Origin: Aphrophora alni
Taxonomy: Eukaryota > Arthropoda > Insecta > Hemiptera > Aphrophoridae
Assembly (NCBI GenBank): GCA_963513935.1
Contig: OY740769.1
Span: 105,751,762 to 105,815,761, forward strand
Direction: 5' to 3'
DNA: 64,000 bases
Below are positions 12,189 to 25,345 of the stretch, in pieces. The stretch's first letter is position 1. Each line of letters starts with the position of its first letter. A model generated the notes under the pieces. The model saw nothing but the letters and a program-made list of their open reading frames with translations. It made no database searches and was not told the DNA's origin. The translations under genes were made by a program, and so were the position numbers.

Positions 12189-12194
12189 ATTATA
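12131..12194. repeat. (TA)n microsatellite flanked by a 12-bp direct repeat
   Basis: The TA run occupies 12139-12182. TTGTTGATTATA stands immediately on its left (12131-12142) and again on its right (12183-12194). This pattern suggests slippage or insertion-like duplication. Confidence 0.9.
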
Positions 12195-13250
12195 TTAATA
12201 TTAAATAAAATCAGCCAAAATAAATTTAAAAAAAATTTGATATCATGTGAGGAAGCTTTTGAACTTCTTTAATCAACACAGTAAAAATCCGTGCCAAATT
12301 TGACCTCAACGCTTCAACTAAATCTACCTAAATTTTGGTTTTGTGCTACATCTCAAAAAAAATGTTTACAGTAGATAGCTACGTAACTTTAACAAAATGA
12401 TATATGGATATCAACTTAGCAAAAATAATTATACCTATATCTACATTAACAATGTTAATGTTTTTAATATCTTTGCTTTGATTGTTTCAAATAAACAATC
12501 TTCATAAAATTGCACGCACTTTCCCATTATAACGATCGATAAATACCATATACCATATCCATAAAAAAGTATCTACAGTTATGTTTAGAAAAATGTAAGT
12601 TAGGTAAATGTCACACAAAACGTGAAATTGAACCATGGGCCTCATGCAAGATTTGTACAAAATATGTAGACATCATTTGTTTATATAGAGCATAAACGTT
12701 CATCGATTGGACGATTGTACACACTTTTTCTCTTTGAAAACAAGCTTTAAAAAGAGCTTTTATTATTAATGTTTATTCAAATAACATTTAAAATATCTCC
12801 AAAAATGTTTCTTCAAAATAAATATATAATCAATAATGATGACGGGTTACGATTAATCAATAATTATTATTAATATTATTGTGAATCGTATTTATGAAAC
12901 AGTATGTTCCTTATTGGAAACAGGTTGACCAATACTGCATTAAAACATAAAACAAAACATTCTAATCAACTATAAAATTGTTCAGATAATTCCCATCCAG
13001 TTTTTGGTAATACATAATTTTATATTTTTGAGTCTTGTTCAATAAAAATAATTTTAATTTTACCTCGTAGAATTAAGAGACAACTTTAGTTCTTGCCAAA
13101 ACGCGTTGAATGAAAAAGTTTTAGCGTAAACAATCTATTATTTATTGTAAGTCATAAACATATTTATTAATGTTTTGTAATTTTACACTTTGTAAAACAC
13201 ACCAGTTTTTTTATTTTTCAATTAAAAATATGGAATGTGAGTGTTCTTTC
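12195..13250. other. AT-rich, no gene seen
   Basis: Only AT-rich DNA with short TTATTA and ATTATT clusters near 12860. Confidence 0.5.
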
Positions 13251-13363
13251 AGACCTCGCACAAACAAAATTTTATTGTTTGGAATAAAATAGGTTGGTAA
13301 AAATAAATTTGTGTAAAGTATGTAATGGATAAAACAATTTATATAGGTACACTCAATTATCAG
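13251..13363 (-). repeat. Right arm of an inverted repeat pair (partner 7853-7935)
   Basis: Reverse complement of the left arm, with about 30 additional bases between the TACATAC and CAATAAAATT segments. The two arms enclose 5.3 kb that holds a transposase relic and a reverse-transcriptase relic. The minus frame at 13211-13408 lies across this arm and is a by-product of it. Confidence 0.85.
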
Positions 13364-15050
13364 TGTATCTGTGAAAATTAAGTTCTTTTTCCCTTTTTTA
13401 TGAGCCAAATGTGGACTTAATTTGTCGACTATCTTGGACTAATATTTGTACGAATATGAGTGAATACAAACGACTCATTATTATAAATGAGTATTAAAAA
13501 TCTCCTTAAAGTGTTATCCTCAAATTTATAGAGGTTTAATGGATACTTATACCATAGTGTCAATATCCACCAGGAAAAGACAGCTGATATAAACTATTAT
13601 TTCTATTACAATTTAAATATTTCTGTTTATAATTTTTAAATAAGTACTTGGATATTATGACACAAAAATCAGTTTATGTAAATACCGACTGAACTTATAG
13701 TCACTTGTAGTCAAAAATTGTTTTCTATGAACTTCAAGTCGGTATTCTTACCGAATTTTATTTCAGAAATCGGACATAAATCTAAGCTCGTTTCACAAAA
13801 ATAATCCTCAAAACGTATTCAATATATTGATTTGGACATCGTAACTAATGTTTCTTTGTATATATACATTATGTTATTTTAAATCTGTTAGTACTGTTCA
13901 AAATCATGCATCGCTCAGGCGTTGTAAATAGTGAATAGTAATTTACAAACAGATGAACAAACTCTAACAAATATTAAACAATAATAACTAGTTATTTCTG
14001 ATAATGAATAAAGTCATATTTTTATTATAATTTCATTACATAAAATATTTTCAACTAGATAACTTTTATTTATTATTTTTCAATTTCATAATAAAAAACG
14101 TCCTTAACATTGTGACGCCAAAAAAATAATAATAATAATTCAAAAAATTGTAATAAACTAAGCACAGAAAAGACTATAAAGCTACGTTTAACTGGCAGTT
14201 TATGTAACCTACCTTACTTGAACGGTTTATTGTTTAAAACGTTTTTTACTATGAGTTTCAGAGCAGCTATTTTAATTGCATAGTTTCAACACAGTTAAAA
14301 CACCTGTATTTTAAATTTCATCAATGTATTTTATAATTAATGAAAAGGCCACATTTTTATCATTGGTATTGATTTGTCTTTTATGCTGAAGACAAATTTT
14401 TAGATATATATCCTCCTCCCAATTCAAATTGGTGGCTAATCAAAACTGGAAATAAAATAATATTAATTTATAAAAAAAATATTTTAATTATAATTTTAAA
14501 GTATTCTTATGGGTAGGATCAAAAACCTCAAAGAATAGGATATTCAATTTTCATAACGAATGTGATAGCAAAAAAGTTTAACATTCTTTAACAATAAAAA
14601 ACTTGAGTCAGAATTTCGCAATATTTCAATTAAAAGTCCAATAAATCATGCATACTATATTTAATTCTTTATGAATGTAACCTTTTGTTAGACGACATCA
14701 AACACTATGAAAAATTAAACCCCAAAAATGTATGTTACGATTTTAAAAAATACATTTTTTGTGAATTAATAATAAAAAATGGAGTATGCAAAGTGTGAAT
14801 TACATTGCAGTTGGAAACATTTAAAGAATGATAAAATAGAGGTAGTTATTCTAAAGTTGCTATTTATACAAGTTCCAACATATGGTGGTTCTGAGAAAAG
14901 TTCATCATTCAGAATGCATTTTGTTTTATTAATTGTATAATGATCACATATTATAGAAGAAGGTGATAAGTTTCAAAGCGTAACACGAGCTTAATTTAAT
15001 TATGTTCTTAAACTTTGTCAATACGCTTAAGATACGTTTAGGTGTCAACA
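13364..15050. other. AT-rich, no gene seen
   Basis: An (AAT)n cluster lies near 14125-14141. No other structure is seen. Confidence 0.5.
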
Positions 15051-15079
15051 TTATCGTTAGACTAAAAAACGAGGTTTGC

Positions 15080-15480
15080 CTCTTGAATAAAACTGGCTTG
15101 ATTTAGTCAAGCTGTGCAAACATAGGTGTCTGATTTTACAAGATTTACTCCCATTTATCAATATGAACAACTTGTATACTTATAAGAAAATAAATAAATC
15201 CCTAAATTATATTGACAATATGAATTGTTTCTCATAAATTCCTGAAACCTGAGTTGGAATAAGGTGACTTTATACTTTTACACTTGTTTGCATTTTTGCT
15301 TGCAGTTATATTTTACTCCAAAGTACACACTCGTATTTATCAAGATAGAACCTCGTCACTGTTTCTCCAATTTGACACGATTTCATCCTTCGGCAACTTT
15401 TCATATTCAACCTACTGTGATCAAATTCACCTTTCAATTTAATTCAGACCTGACACTGGAGAGCTTTGCTCGTGCAATAG
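15080..15480 (+). repeat. Landmark A, copy 1 of 4
   Basis: Shares CCCATTTATCAATAT (15150-15164), the CCTGAAACCTGAGTTG segment, AAGGTGACTTTATA, CACTTGTTTGC, TATATTTTACT and TCGTCACTGTTT, in order, with 24985-25260, 30395-30740 and 43025-43330. The plus frame at 15264-15491 lies inside this repeat, and its reading frame is not kept in the other copies. Confidence 0.75.
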
Positions 15481-17540
15481 TACGTTTATAAAGAGAACTT
15501 ATTCACAACTCATCTTAAAAGTCATATCTCTGTAATCACCTTTCTTTGTTACAGAATGTTCCATATCATATGACTATTTACAACGGCCAGATTAATATTG
15601 TTAAAAAGGATTACAATATTTAATCTTCCGCCAATTGTATAAAAACAATACAATATACTCCAATTTTAATAAATATATGCTAAAATTTATTTATAAATAA
15701 GTTATCACAGAGAGAAGCAAATATTGTATTTATATATTTGGTAGTTCCCAAAGATTTTTACTAATTGTTAAAAAACCAGAAATGTTTTCACCAGGGTAAA
15801 GTTAATTGTCATTGGACTTTATCATTGGTAATGGACCTTCCAAAAAAATGTATTTTGGAGCAGATTTTCAGTAACAAGAAGAATAATTATTCTTAACTTA
15901 ATTTTAATAATTAATCTTAACTTTTTGAAATAGTATAAATAAATATTTTAGCGAATATTAGCCTATATTTTGATTCATTTTTTTAAAACAAAGACTACCA
16001 TTTTGGAAGAGTATAAGTAAGGACAAATCCTGTCATTTTAAAAAATGAATTCAATGTATCTTTAATTTTAAGAGTGCCCAGAACCATAACCAAGCTAATT
16101 CATTAGGCCGTCTGTAATTTTTTACTTTCTTCAAAATATAAATGTAAACTGGTATAATAGACGGAAATTCGTTCAGAAATATACAAATTATTATGATATC
16201 GAAAAGTAAGTAACATTTATTTAGGAATTTAAATGAAACTCTATTTCAGCTAAAGTGGTTGCCCTCAGCAAATCGATTTTCTATGAACTATACATTTTCT
16301 ACCAAATTTCATGTTGAATTAAGATTATAGTTACCAGAAGTAAGATCTTAAGTGCTTGTAATCGTGTTTCTAGGTACTGTAACACTGAGAGAACCATACT
16401 GTTTTGCTACGTTTACTTTTATTTTTTCCTGGTTTTAAAAATTGGGCTAAACGGGTTGGTCATCATCTCTCTATAAAAAAAAACAAGGAAGAAAAGAATA
16501 TCCTCTGGGTAATATTGATCCTGAGAACGTTTACCTAAGTTATATCGTAGTAGCTAAAAGAATATATTTGTTAATGAGTTTATCCAATATTTGACTGCAA
16601 TCGATAGATTATAATAAAGTATAAACGATTGTCTCTAAAGCACAATGTTACGTTTCGCTTATTGTACTCCAGTTTGCAATCAAACCTTTTCTATGAAATA
16701 TCAATGAGGTGTCCGTTTTACTGTCGGTAAACAGCTTGAACTCTCTACTTTATTTAAATCTCCCCCCCCCCCCAATTTGCTCTTTCGAAGAACTATTAAT
16801 TATTATTATTAATTTGTATTACTAATATTTATAATAACAGAAGTGTGACTATAATAATGTTTATTTTATTGTGAATTCATTATGATTATATTACTTTACA
16901 ATTTCCTGAACATATTGTGCTTTAATTTTTTTTCTACTGAATTGAGTTATGTGCTACATTATATGTAATACTAATGTACGTAATGATGTCCTTCACACAT
17001 ATGAATGGAAAACATAAACAGCGGAATTAAGGGGATTTTATTTAGTTCCCCCTTATAATGGTAACCTTTGGACAAAATATGTATTTCCTTTTTAATTATT
17101 TCCAATAATTAACCACATAACTGTTCACAAATAATATTTTAAGGAAAAAAACTAACCGTCGGTTATTAAGAATATTATTAAGGGCAGATAAGCACTTTAG
17201 TTAAGAATGGATCAATCATAAAGAGTAAATATTTATCAGAGTAATTGAAAGAGTAAAATTATCATCATTTTAGTTTGGTTTTGTATTAGGAATTCACCAT
17301 CATATTTAAGACGAAAGTTTTTTTAAACACAGACAAAAAATCAGACAATAAAAAACACCCCAATATTTTTTTTTAATTTTCCCTAGCTAATTTCTTTTTC
17401 AGATTCAAGAGCTGGAAACAATTAAAGGTTTGTAGAATATATCACATTTAATGTGATCTCTGAATAACAATAATTCAGTAATAATTTATTTTTGAATAAT
17501 TCCTTTCACAGCATGAATACAATATAAAATACCTTCTGGT
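15481..17540. other. Spacer between landmarks A and B of copy 1
   Basis: AT-rich with no recognised gene. A run of 12 C lies at 16762-16773. Confidence 0.5.
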
Positions 17541-17544
17541 TGGG

Positions 17545-17800
17545 AAATGTAATATTACTGAAATATATTGTAGACTATATGCTGTGGGAACAACCCTGCT
17601 TCCGGCCTCAGATAGGCGTGGACACAGATAAATCATGCTTAGGAATGTTTACTGTTTCCTGATCAGAAACATATATTTGTGTATGGAATTGTGATATAAG
17701 GGTTAAATTTGAATCTACATGAATTCATTATCTTACTGAAACATTATTTCATTAAAAGCTTTAACTGAAACATAAAATCCATGCAAAAAAAACCAACTAC
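17545..17800 (+). repeat. Landmark B, copy 1 of 4
   Basis: Shares TTACTGAAATATATTG, CTGCTTCCG, ACACAGATAAATCATGCTTA, GGAATGTTTA, CAGAAACATATATTTG, TATGGAATTGT and AACTGAAACATAA with the three later copies at 26115, 34310 and 47105, all in the same orientation. On the minus strand the core can be read as NIPKHD in every copy, but copy 1 has an in-frame stop soon after it. Substitutions between copies are not concentrated at third positions. A non-coding repeat is therefore more likely than an exon. Confidence 0.8.
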
Positions 17801-19980
17801 AGCATGGAACTAGAACGAGGCCTAACAAATTCAGATGTTTGTAAAAAAAACATGAACTTTCTTAGTCCATAGTTTCAATAGTATGAAAGAATCGTCATAA
17901 ACCTAGGATCATTTTTGAAAAAAAAAAATCAGTATTTGTGAAAGGTATATACGGTGCTCTAGCATTTTTTGTGTATACGCTAAAATTTTATTTGTTAGCC
18001 TATAGTGCAAAATACATTGATATTTTATAGTGATAGAGTTTCTCCTTTAATAGATACTTATAATATGTGAGAATATGACGTCATAGAAATTTATGGTTGC
18101 AAGTTGGGAACTCGGAAGTAGCAAACACTCGACTTTAATGACAGTATTTGATCGAAAATCTTGTTATAACAGAGTTATATTGTACCACAGTATGTATTTA
18201 GCCGTTCAAAAAAAAACATATTCTCCCTGCTCTGTTATAATAATAATAATATTATTATAAGAGGCACAAAATTTATGTGTAAGTCCTGTCAATAAATGGT
18301 TGTGACTCTATTGGTTTGTTATGAACCAAGCATTTTTTTTTCAAAAACTCGGAATTTAATAAGAGACACAAACTAAGTCTCCAGCTTGTCAAATTAAAAT
18401 CGTATTGTGCACCATTTGAATTACCATTTCAGATTCATTCCTATTTATATCATCAATTGGATGCTATTTTCAAAATATTTTTCTTTTCATGATATCGTGA
18501 CCCCCCCCCACCCACCCTTCGCTCATCCAGTCGAAGAATATATGTGGAGCAGTCTCAGTGTCGACAGAGAGAAGGGCTCTGGTAATACCCAAACTTGTAC
18601 AAATATTCCTGGATATAGCCATGTCCAGTAACAAATAGAAACGATCTCTCTAAAGGACCTCCTATCACGTTAGCGCAGAATGTGGCTAAACCAGTCATTG
18701 AGGCAATATTATAAGACAACCATTTATATAAAACACAATAATATGCGAAAAATTGATTTAATGGTATAAAAAAATCGCTATCAACAAAACTTTCGTTTTA
18801 GATATTTTTTTAGCAACAAAATTTGAGCTTCTCCGAATATCAGTTGTAAACATCTATTTAAAAATGCCTTCATTAAATGTGCATCAAAATAAGCAACACT
18901 TTCTAAACTTTTTTTCTCTCCAGATACTTTGTTTAGGCTTTTCATTTACAAGAACCCTCTTATGAACGCCCCATTCCCTATCCTACAGCAATAAAGTTTG
19001 TTAGTAATTATTTAGGTTAGATAAATAATTAACCATCTTAAATAATTAACTTAAGGCTTTCATTTTACATTTATTACTTTCCAATATTTGTCAATGTTTT
19101 ATAACGACAGCCTTCATCAAAACTAATGAAAGAGCATTAAAATAATTTCTAACCAAATTAACTTACAATGAAAATTCATAGCAATTATTCGTCGTGATAT
19201 ACAAGTGGCGTTTAATAATTTTATTCCGTTTCTTGAGCTTGTTTCATGGCGATTTAAAAAATCAGGTTCAATTGAAGACCGGGATAATCTCAAGGCAAGA
19301 GCACCTCAAGTTTATTATTATATTTCTCTTTAGACAAGCTTTGTGTTCTTGAAACGTAATAAATATTTTTATCACTGAGTCATTGGTACAATGTCTCTTG
19401 CTGTTGTCAAGAAGTCTATCGCATTTCATTTTTTTGAAATCCGTTGTAAAGAAAACTCGATCGTTTTCTTATTCAGACACTCATATTTTATTAGCTTGTT
19501 GAGAGGAAAAATCGCTGAATGGATTTAAAATTTAGTTATCTTCATTTATGACACCTTATTGCCTTTTATACTAATTTTTACATCTTTTGACAATTTTAGT
19601 TCGTTTTCAGATAAGAAGCTATGAAGCGTTTCAAAAAGTTCACATTGGTCTTTTGTGATACAAATTTTCCAAAAATCCATTTTATTGTACTTAGACTTGG
19701 TTTCGTCTGACTCTTTAAATGTCGTTATGGAACTGTTCTGAAATCTTTAGTTTAATATATTTATCTCAGAAACAACACATGCGTTAAAGTCATTCTAACA
19801 TATTTTTATTTATAAATGTTTTGTCTCTAAAAGGCGCCTTCATAAAAAGTATTTTATGTTGTAGTTAGACAAATCCCCACAAACAACTCAAAGTGATTTT
19901 GGACAATCTTCATCTCCAGTGAATGAAAATCTATATTTAAAGGTAGTTATCAGAATATGTACTTTTCTTTGGTGGAGCAT
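17801..19980. other. No gene seen
   Basis: AT-rich. A run of 9 C lies at 18501-18509 and an (ATA)n cluster near 18237-18260. The last few hundred bases may hold unreadable upstream sequence of the retrotransposon relic that becomes recognisable near 20 kb. Confidence 0.45.
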
Positions 19981-19999
19981 TGATGTTTTGATTCTTTTT

Positions 20000-21480
20000 T
20001 AATAATATTAACTAACTTTGTGTCTGATGTTTTTTTTTTATTTATTGATAAGTTAAACATTATAAAAACTAGGATTGATACAGCTGAAATGTACACCTTT
20101 AAACCTTGGATAAATTTCCATTTATGTGCGAATATGATTAAAAGTATTGATCTTTCAAAGGAAATTTCAAATCTGCCCCAAAATGAGAAACTGAAAGATA
20201 TTTCATTTCATATAAAAATAAACTAACTTTTTACATAAGAACGGTCAAAGAAAAATATTTTATATAAAAAGTATGGGTGATGTGAGAACTCAGTGGAGGA
20301 TTGTAAACACCTTTTACGACAAAATTCTTTTAAGCTTGGTTTAGATAAATTATAAAGTTGTATAATTAATAAATAAACTATCTAGAAAACATCTTTAGGT
20401 TCAGGGGAGTTTGCACTGATTTATTAAAGAAAGTTGGTACTGCAATTGCGAATACTGTTACAATTTGCCAGCAGTACTAAAAACAGCTGTGGTTTTTAAA
20501 ACATAGAAAAAGGCAACAAGCAGAATCCATGCAATTATAGGGCTTTCCACCATTTTCTATTTTATCAAAACCCCGTGAAAACACTATTAAGGTAAGGTCA
20601 ATATTGTCCTTTCACGATAAAATAAGGAATTTTAGTTGTAATTAGTTTGGTTTCTGGAAGAATCAAGTACGGAAGGTAATAAATAACATGAATCAGGTTT
20701 ATAACTCGGTAAATAAAGGAGAAAAAAGTTCGTGTTTAAAAAATTTGATACTCTTGATAATGGAGTATTGTTAAAAAGATTATGGGAGTTAGGGATAAAA
20801 GATAACTGCTTTGCTAGTTGTTTAACGAATTATTGACAATAATTTTAGTCATGAATTGTTAGTGCAAAATGGAATACAGCAAGGTTCGGTTCTTGTGTCT
20901 TTATTGTTTGCAATTTATATCAATAATTTGTATACAGGTCGGTTTAGAGAAAATTTGACACTTTCCCCGATGACAGCCTTTGTGTAAAGCAGTGAATGTC
21001 TAAAAGGCTTAAATGAGTACCTTTCACAGGATTTAGCTGGGTTCGGTGGTGATTTACGATTCATTTTATGATTTAACAGACAATACAAAATATATATTCT
21101 TTGGCTTGAAAAGAGAAGGCATATTTGAAAATAAACAATAATAATTGTCCTGTGGTTGTTTCTTTTTCACGTGTTATTCGAAACTGTTTAAAACAGAAAT
21201 TAAAAAATTCATATAATTTATCTGAAAAATAGGGTAAGAAAAATCAATACGATGAAGACGAAAATCGATTTAAATATTTCTTTAAAATATTTTGGATCCA
21301 AGCAGCGATTTTTAAAGTTGATGTTGTTTGTCACATTTCAGTTACAAATTAAGTAATACTTTCAGAAAATTTCAAACTAATTTTTGTAAATTTATAATAT
21401 GTTTCTGTTGTGACTATATCATATTTGGCAAAAGATGACGATACTTTTCATTTCAAAGTAAATGTTTTTCTAATTTATAT
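20000..21480 (+). pseudogene. Non-LTR retrotransposon reverse transcriptase, near full-domain relic
   Basis: Recognisable blocks follow one another in the correct order over about 1.4 kb: KPWINFHLC (20101-), the linker DVRTQWRIVN (20279-20308), LPAVLKTAVV (20465-), NPCNYRA (20524-, from N-x-x-NYRPIS), an FGFWKN-like block near 20650, FDTLDNG (20744-20764) leading into LLKRLWELGI, GIQQGSVLVSLLFAIYINNL (20871-20930, from G-x-PQGSVLGPLLF-x-(I/L)-Y-I-N-D-L), and the catalytic-site remnant PDDSLC with both aspartates kept (20969-20974). These are the fingers and palm motifs of reverse transcriptases from non-LTR elements of the CR1/Jockey assemblage. Frameshifts and stops (for example TAA at 20998) break it many times. 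The 68-codon frame at 20020-20226 is a surviving piece of it. It lies between landmarks B and C of copy 1. Confidence 0.8.
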
Positions 21481-21559
21481 ACAATTGCAATACTTTTAGA
21501 TTGTTATTCTACTCAGAAATCATTTTTCAAGTAGAATAATAATGTAGCACCTATAATAA

Positions 21560-21830
21560 AAATATACGTAGTTAGAATTATTATGAAACGTTGCTATTAA
21601 ATAAAGCGCTGGTGATAAAATGATGGATAAAGAGGTACTAAAGTTTAAAGACTAATGAAAAGACATTTTATTAAAATGATTGTCTTTATCGTAGATATTT
21701 CTGTTAGAGAAGTTTGCCATTTAAATTCAGACTATGATTTAAAGATGATTCTCCTTTACAGTCTTTGGGCACTCATATTTGATAATAATAACATCCAGCC
21801 AATAGTTATACTTTATGTTTTTTATAAATT
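21560..21830 (+). repeat. Landmark C, copy 1 of 3
   Basis: CTGGTGATAAAATGATGG, TAAAGAGGTACTA, AGTTTAAAG and CTAATGAAAAG recur with few changes at 27590-27680. The right part (ATTGTCTTTATCGTAGAT, then ATAACATCCAGCCAATA) recurs in copy 3 at 34770-34915. The 61-codon frame at 21655-21840 lies in this repeat and is not preserved elsewhere. Confidence 0.75.
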
Positions 21831-21840
21831 AATTATTTAG

Positions 21841-23290
21841 TGTAAGTATTTAATAGCAATAATGTAATTAAATACTTAATACCAAAAACAAAAACACTGT
21901 CAAAAGTTGAGTCACTCTTTTGTTTATTTCTAACATCATATTAAAGTAGTAATAAACCTTTAAACACTAGAAAGTGAAAAACAAAGTTTTTAAAGTAAAA
22001 TTCTAATACTCAGGCTATTTTTCTTTTTTTAATGTTTTCATTGGAATATTTCGTACATTTATAGATCTTAGACTCCAATGCCATGAAACCTAGTACTTTA
22101 CAACCGACGTCAATTTCCAGTATATTGCCCTAAAACACATATATTTAATCAACTTAGTGTGAATCAGTCTATAAACAAATATGTTCAAAGTTTTGAGGTT
22201 TAATATTTATGGCGTAATTCCGTTATTCGTAAATAGTTCAACATGCGACAAGTCAACAAATATGTATTCATACTATTCCACATAAATAATGAATATATTA
22301 TAAAACTTATTTTAATGATCGTAACATGTGAGTATGTTATAACAAACACAAAATACATAATATTTATTTAGTTCAATAAATATATCTCGTAATAGATATA
22401 CAGTATTACAATTCTGCAGGTATAATTAACATATTTATAAAATGTGTACAACAAGTTGTTTAACATATAAACATTGTTTAGGTTTGTTATGTTTACAAAA
22501 TTGTTATAGTTGACTAATTATTTTTATTGTCATGGTTTTATTTTTTATTTTTAATGTTTTTTTATAAATTTTGTATCACTGAAAAGATACAAATTTCAAG
22601 CTCACATTTGATTTTGTTTATTTACTAGCAAACTTCGAACTAGATTTAACTTGCAAGTTTGAGTTGTGCAATTTGTAAACAATTTCGAATTTAAATTTAA
22701 ATCAATTTATGAAGTAAATTATAAATTGAAACTTCATACTATCAAAACTGATTTTTGTGGATAATCAAGGACAGTTTTATTAGAATAATGGACATAAATC
22801 ATACATTAATTTTGACTATACAATTTTAAATATCAAGAATACATATTGTTTTAGGATTTATAAACACTGAAGACCTACTAGTAAATCATGATAAACATTT
22901 ATTTTAGCTATTATTGATATGCAATCCACCTTTTCCTCTCTTCGATCTTGCTTATTTTTATTAGAAGTGTTTTATTTAAGTGTATGAGTTACAATTAATG
23001 AATTATTGTACAATTTTCGTAAAGTAAATTGTCATAATCAGATGTTTCCAAGTTAACCTATTAAAGGTTTCTTTGATTTTAGAGGCTCAATCCTATCATA
23101 TTATATTCTATTTCTTTAAGAAATAATACATCCTTTTATAAAAATATGATCAAAGACAATTTTGAGGGGAGGTTACTGTATAAATTAAGAAAATATCATT
23201 GGAAAAATTACTGTATAAATTGTTAAATTTTCTGCAATTTTTGGTTTTCATTAAAATGTATGTGATTATTTTCAAAAAAATGCAAACATT
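21841..23290. other. AT-rich, no gene seen
   Basis: No frame or repeat that I can support. Confidence 0.5.
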
Positions 23291-23650
23291 AACAGGGTGT
23301 CTCAAGAGAAAGCAGACTTACTTCACTGGTGCTTCTGTGAATAGAAATAACACATGACCAAAATAATGACAAAGTTCATGTAAACATAGGTCCAGAGAAG
23401 CGTCGTTGCCAGACAATCCTCCAATCTTGATTTAAATACCCAAGACTGGAACTTTGTGGACACTTAAAGGAACTTGTTTATTAATATAAAGTTAATTCCA
23501 AAGAAGAATTAATGAACAGAATTGAAAATGTGTTTGTATGTCTTAAGAACGACCGTGACACTGTTGTAAAAACTTCCTTTGATGCTATATTTTACAAAAC
23601 ATCAAGGAGAAAATTTACAACAGTATCTTTAATGCATACGAATTAAACTG
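23291..23650 (+). pseudogene. Second DDE transposase C-terminal relic (Tc1/mariner-IS630-like)
   Basis: From about 23440 the plus strand reads PRLELCGHLKELVY, a worn version of the PxDFFxWGxLK(E/D)xVY motif, then SKEELMNRIENVF, then a region of about 20 codons, and finally a fragment that aligns in position with the usual R-x-CI-x-x-G-x-HFE ending but is frameshifted. The order and spacing match the relic at 10226-10480. GGGTGTCTCAAGAG at 23295 resembles a terminal repeat of such elements and lies only about 100 bases before the coding remnant, which indicates a large internal deletion. Confidence 0.6.
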
Positions 23651-24356
23651 AAATATCAGTATTTTTCAATATATTATGTTTTCGATTTGAATTTCAATAA
23701 TGTCTATCATTTTTTATTCTGTTTCTTCTATAGTAAAATTTGATTTTTTATGACGTTTATAATGTATTGATCTTATTTACATAAATTTTCTCAGAAATAA
23801 GATCTTTACAAGTTAAATTCTGTACAAAGAAATTTCGCTCTTTAGTATTTTTTATTTTATTTTTTATCAGAATTCAAAACAGATTTTGATTGAAGACAAC
23901 TACCAGAAAATATTGTTTTCAGTTTTTTGTCAATAGCCTAATTCAAATATCCTTTAAGTTTCAAGCTAATTTTTTTTTTAATGTAAATATATTTTGTTCT
24001 TGGTAAAAAAGGAAAATAATTTTTCACTTTTTCAAATTTTTTATTTATTTTATTTTTTGTTGTAAAATATACGGTTTTTGAGTTTATTCGATGTTAACAA
24101 TTTCTAACGGCGATTTTGAAACTATATACAATAAAGTTTTTGATTTCAGTACAGCAGTAAGAAGTTACGTAATAAATGTGTATGCGAAATTTGAACTCAA
24201 TATGTTATCTAGTTAAGAAATTACAACATTTGAAAAATACAAAATGCCTGATTGTCTGGAAAAGAAGCATTAAAGGAACTAATTTTATATAAACTCTTTC
24301 CTCATTTTAGTCAAAGGTATATATCTGTAAAGTGCTGTTTTCCTCTAGGGAACACA

Positions 24357-24434
<78 letters not shown>

Positions 24435-24830
24435 TTATGTAGTGAAAATAATTGTGGTGTTCCAAGTTTTTCAATTGTCTTTGATATTTCTACTTAAAAA
24501 TTTAAAGTTTCTATATCAATCCATTAGATAATAACAAAGCTATCAGAATATTAATTTTAGTTCCTTTAGTTGATTTCAATTTATCGAAAAGAGAATATTT
24601 GTATAAAACCATAAATGCCAAATACTAATCAGCCTATTGTATTGTGTTACAAGCCTACTACTTTAATCGACATTAAACGGATTGAAATTTTACATTAATT
24701 GCTGCGTAAATATTTGACAACAAAAAACATAAAGGGATTAAAGACTAGAATATTTCTTAATTAATAAAATGCAATTAAAGATAGTCATATTTTATTATAT
24801 TATGTATTTAGTTGGTATAAATATCTCTGA
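23651..24830. other. AT-rich with a compound microsatellite
   Basis: Apart from the CT/TA microsatellite at 24359-24431, nothing is recognised. The 81-codon frame at 24252-24497 is a translation of that microsatellite (Ser-Leu and Tyr-Ile runs). Confidence 0.6.
24359..24431. repeat. Compound (CT)20-(TA)n microsatellite
   Basis: A (CT)n run at 24359-24398 passes through ATG into (TA)n at 24402-24431. Confidence 0.97.
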
Positions 24831-24834
24831 CGCT

Positions 24835-25260
24835 TTCAATAGGTGACTAAATGTGGGTGATCAGTTGCAAAGTATAATTCATTGGGTACACTCTGAGAGA
24901 AGAAATAGTTAGGTAAACATTGAATAAGTTTTAGTTTTAGTTAAAACCGTTGGCTAAATTACGAGGGATCCCTTTAAGCGCGAATAGGTTGTGTTGGAGA
25001 TTGACTTCCATTTATCAATATCAATACACTGCAGGAAGGGGGAACAAATTCTGTGTTTAAATTATATTACAGTAATGGATCGTTTTTCCGATATTCCTGC
25101 AACCTTTGTTATGAAGGTGACTTTATTTTTTTCCACCCTTGTTTGTAGAATCTTATCTTGGTTTTATTTTACTACAAAAGTCTTTGTTCATCACAAGCCT
25201 GTTTTCTCCCTCACGGTGTACAATATTTGCAACCGCCTTTTTGGTGGGGATTTATAATCA
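24835..25260 (+). repeat. Landmark A, copy 2 of 4, with its upstream flank
   Basis: The left flank (GTGGGTGATCA, TCTGAGAGAAG, AGTTAAAACCGTTGGCT) matches copy 4 at 42905-43000. The core (GGAGATTGACTTCCATTTAT, TTCCGATATTCCTGCAACC, TATGAAGGTGACTTTAT, TGTTTG) matches all copies. The 88-codon frame 24991-25257 coincides with the core but is not open in the others. Confidence 0.8.
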
Positions 25261-25345
25261 GTTCGTCGTAGACACTGCTTAAACCGCTGAATGAAAACGG
25301 TTCAGTGGATGTTTAGTTGCAAATAAACAGAGAGAAGTTGGTTTG
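25261..25345. other. Short spacer with an imperfect hairpin
   Basis: CCGCTGAA and TTCAGTGG near 25282-25306 can pair with one G-U around a 9-base loop. Confidence 0.4.

Noticed and set aside
24252..24497. 81-codon open frame with Ser-Leu and Tyr-Ile repeats
   Set aside because: It is the translation of the (CT)n-(TA)n microsatellite at 24359-24431.
24991..25257. Landmark A of copy 2 as an 88-residue protein
   Set aside because: The corresponding frames in the other three copies are closed and differ by indels not in multiples of three.
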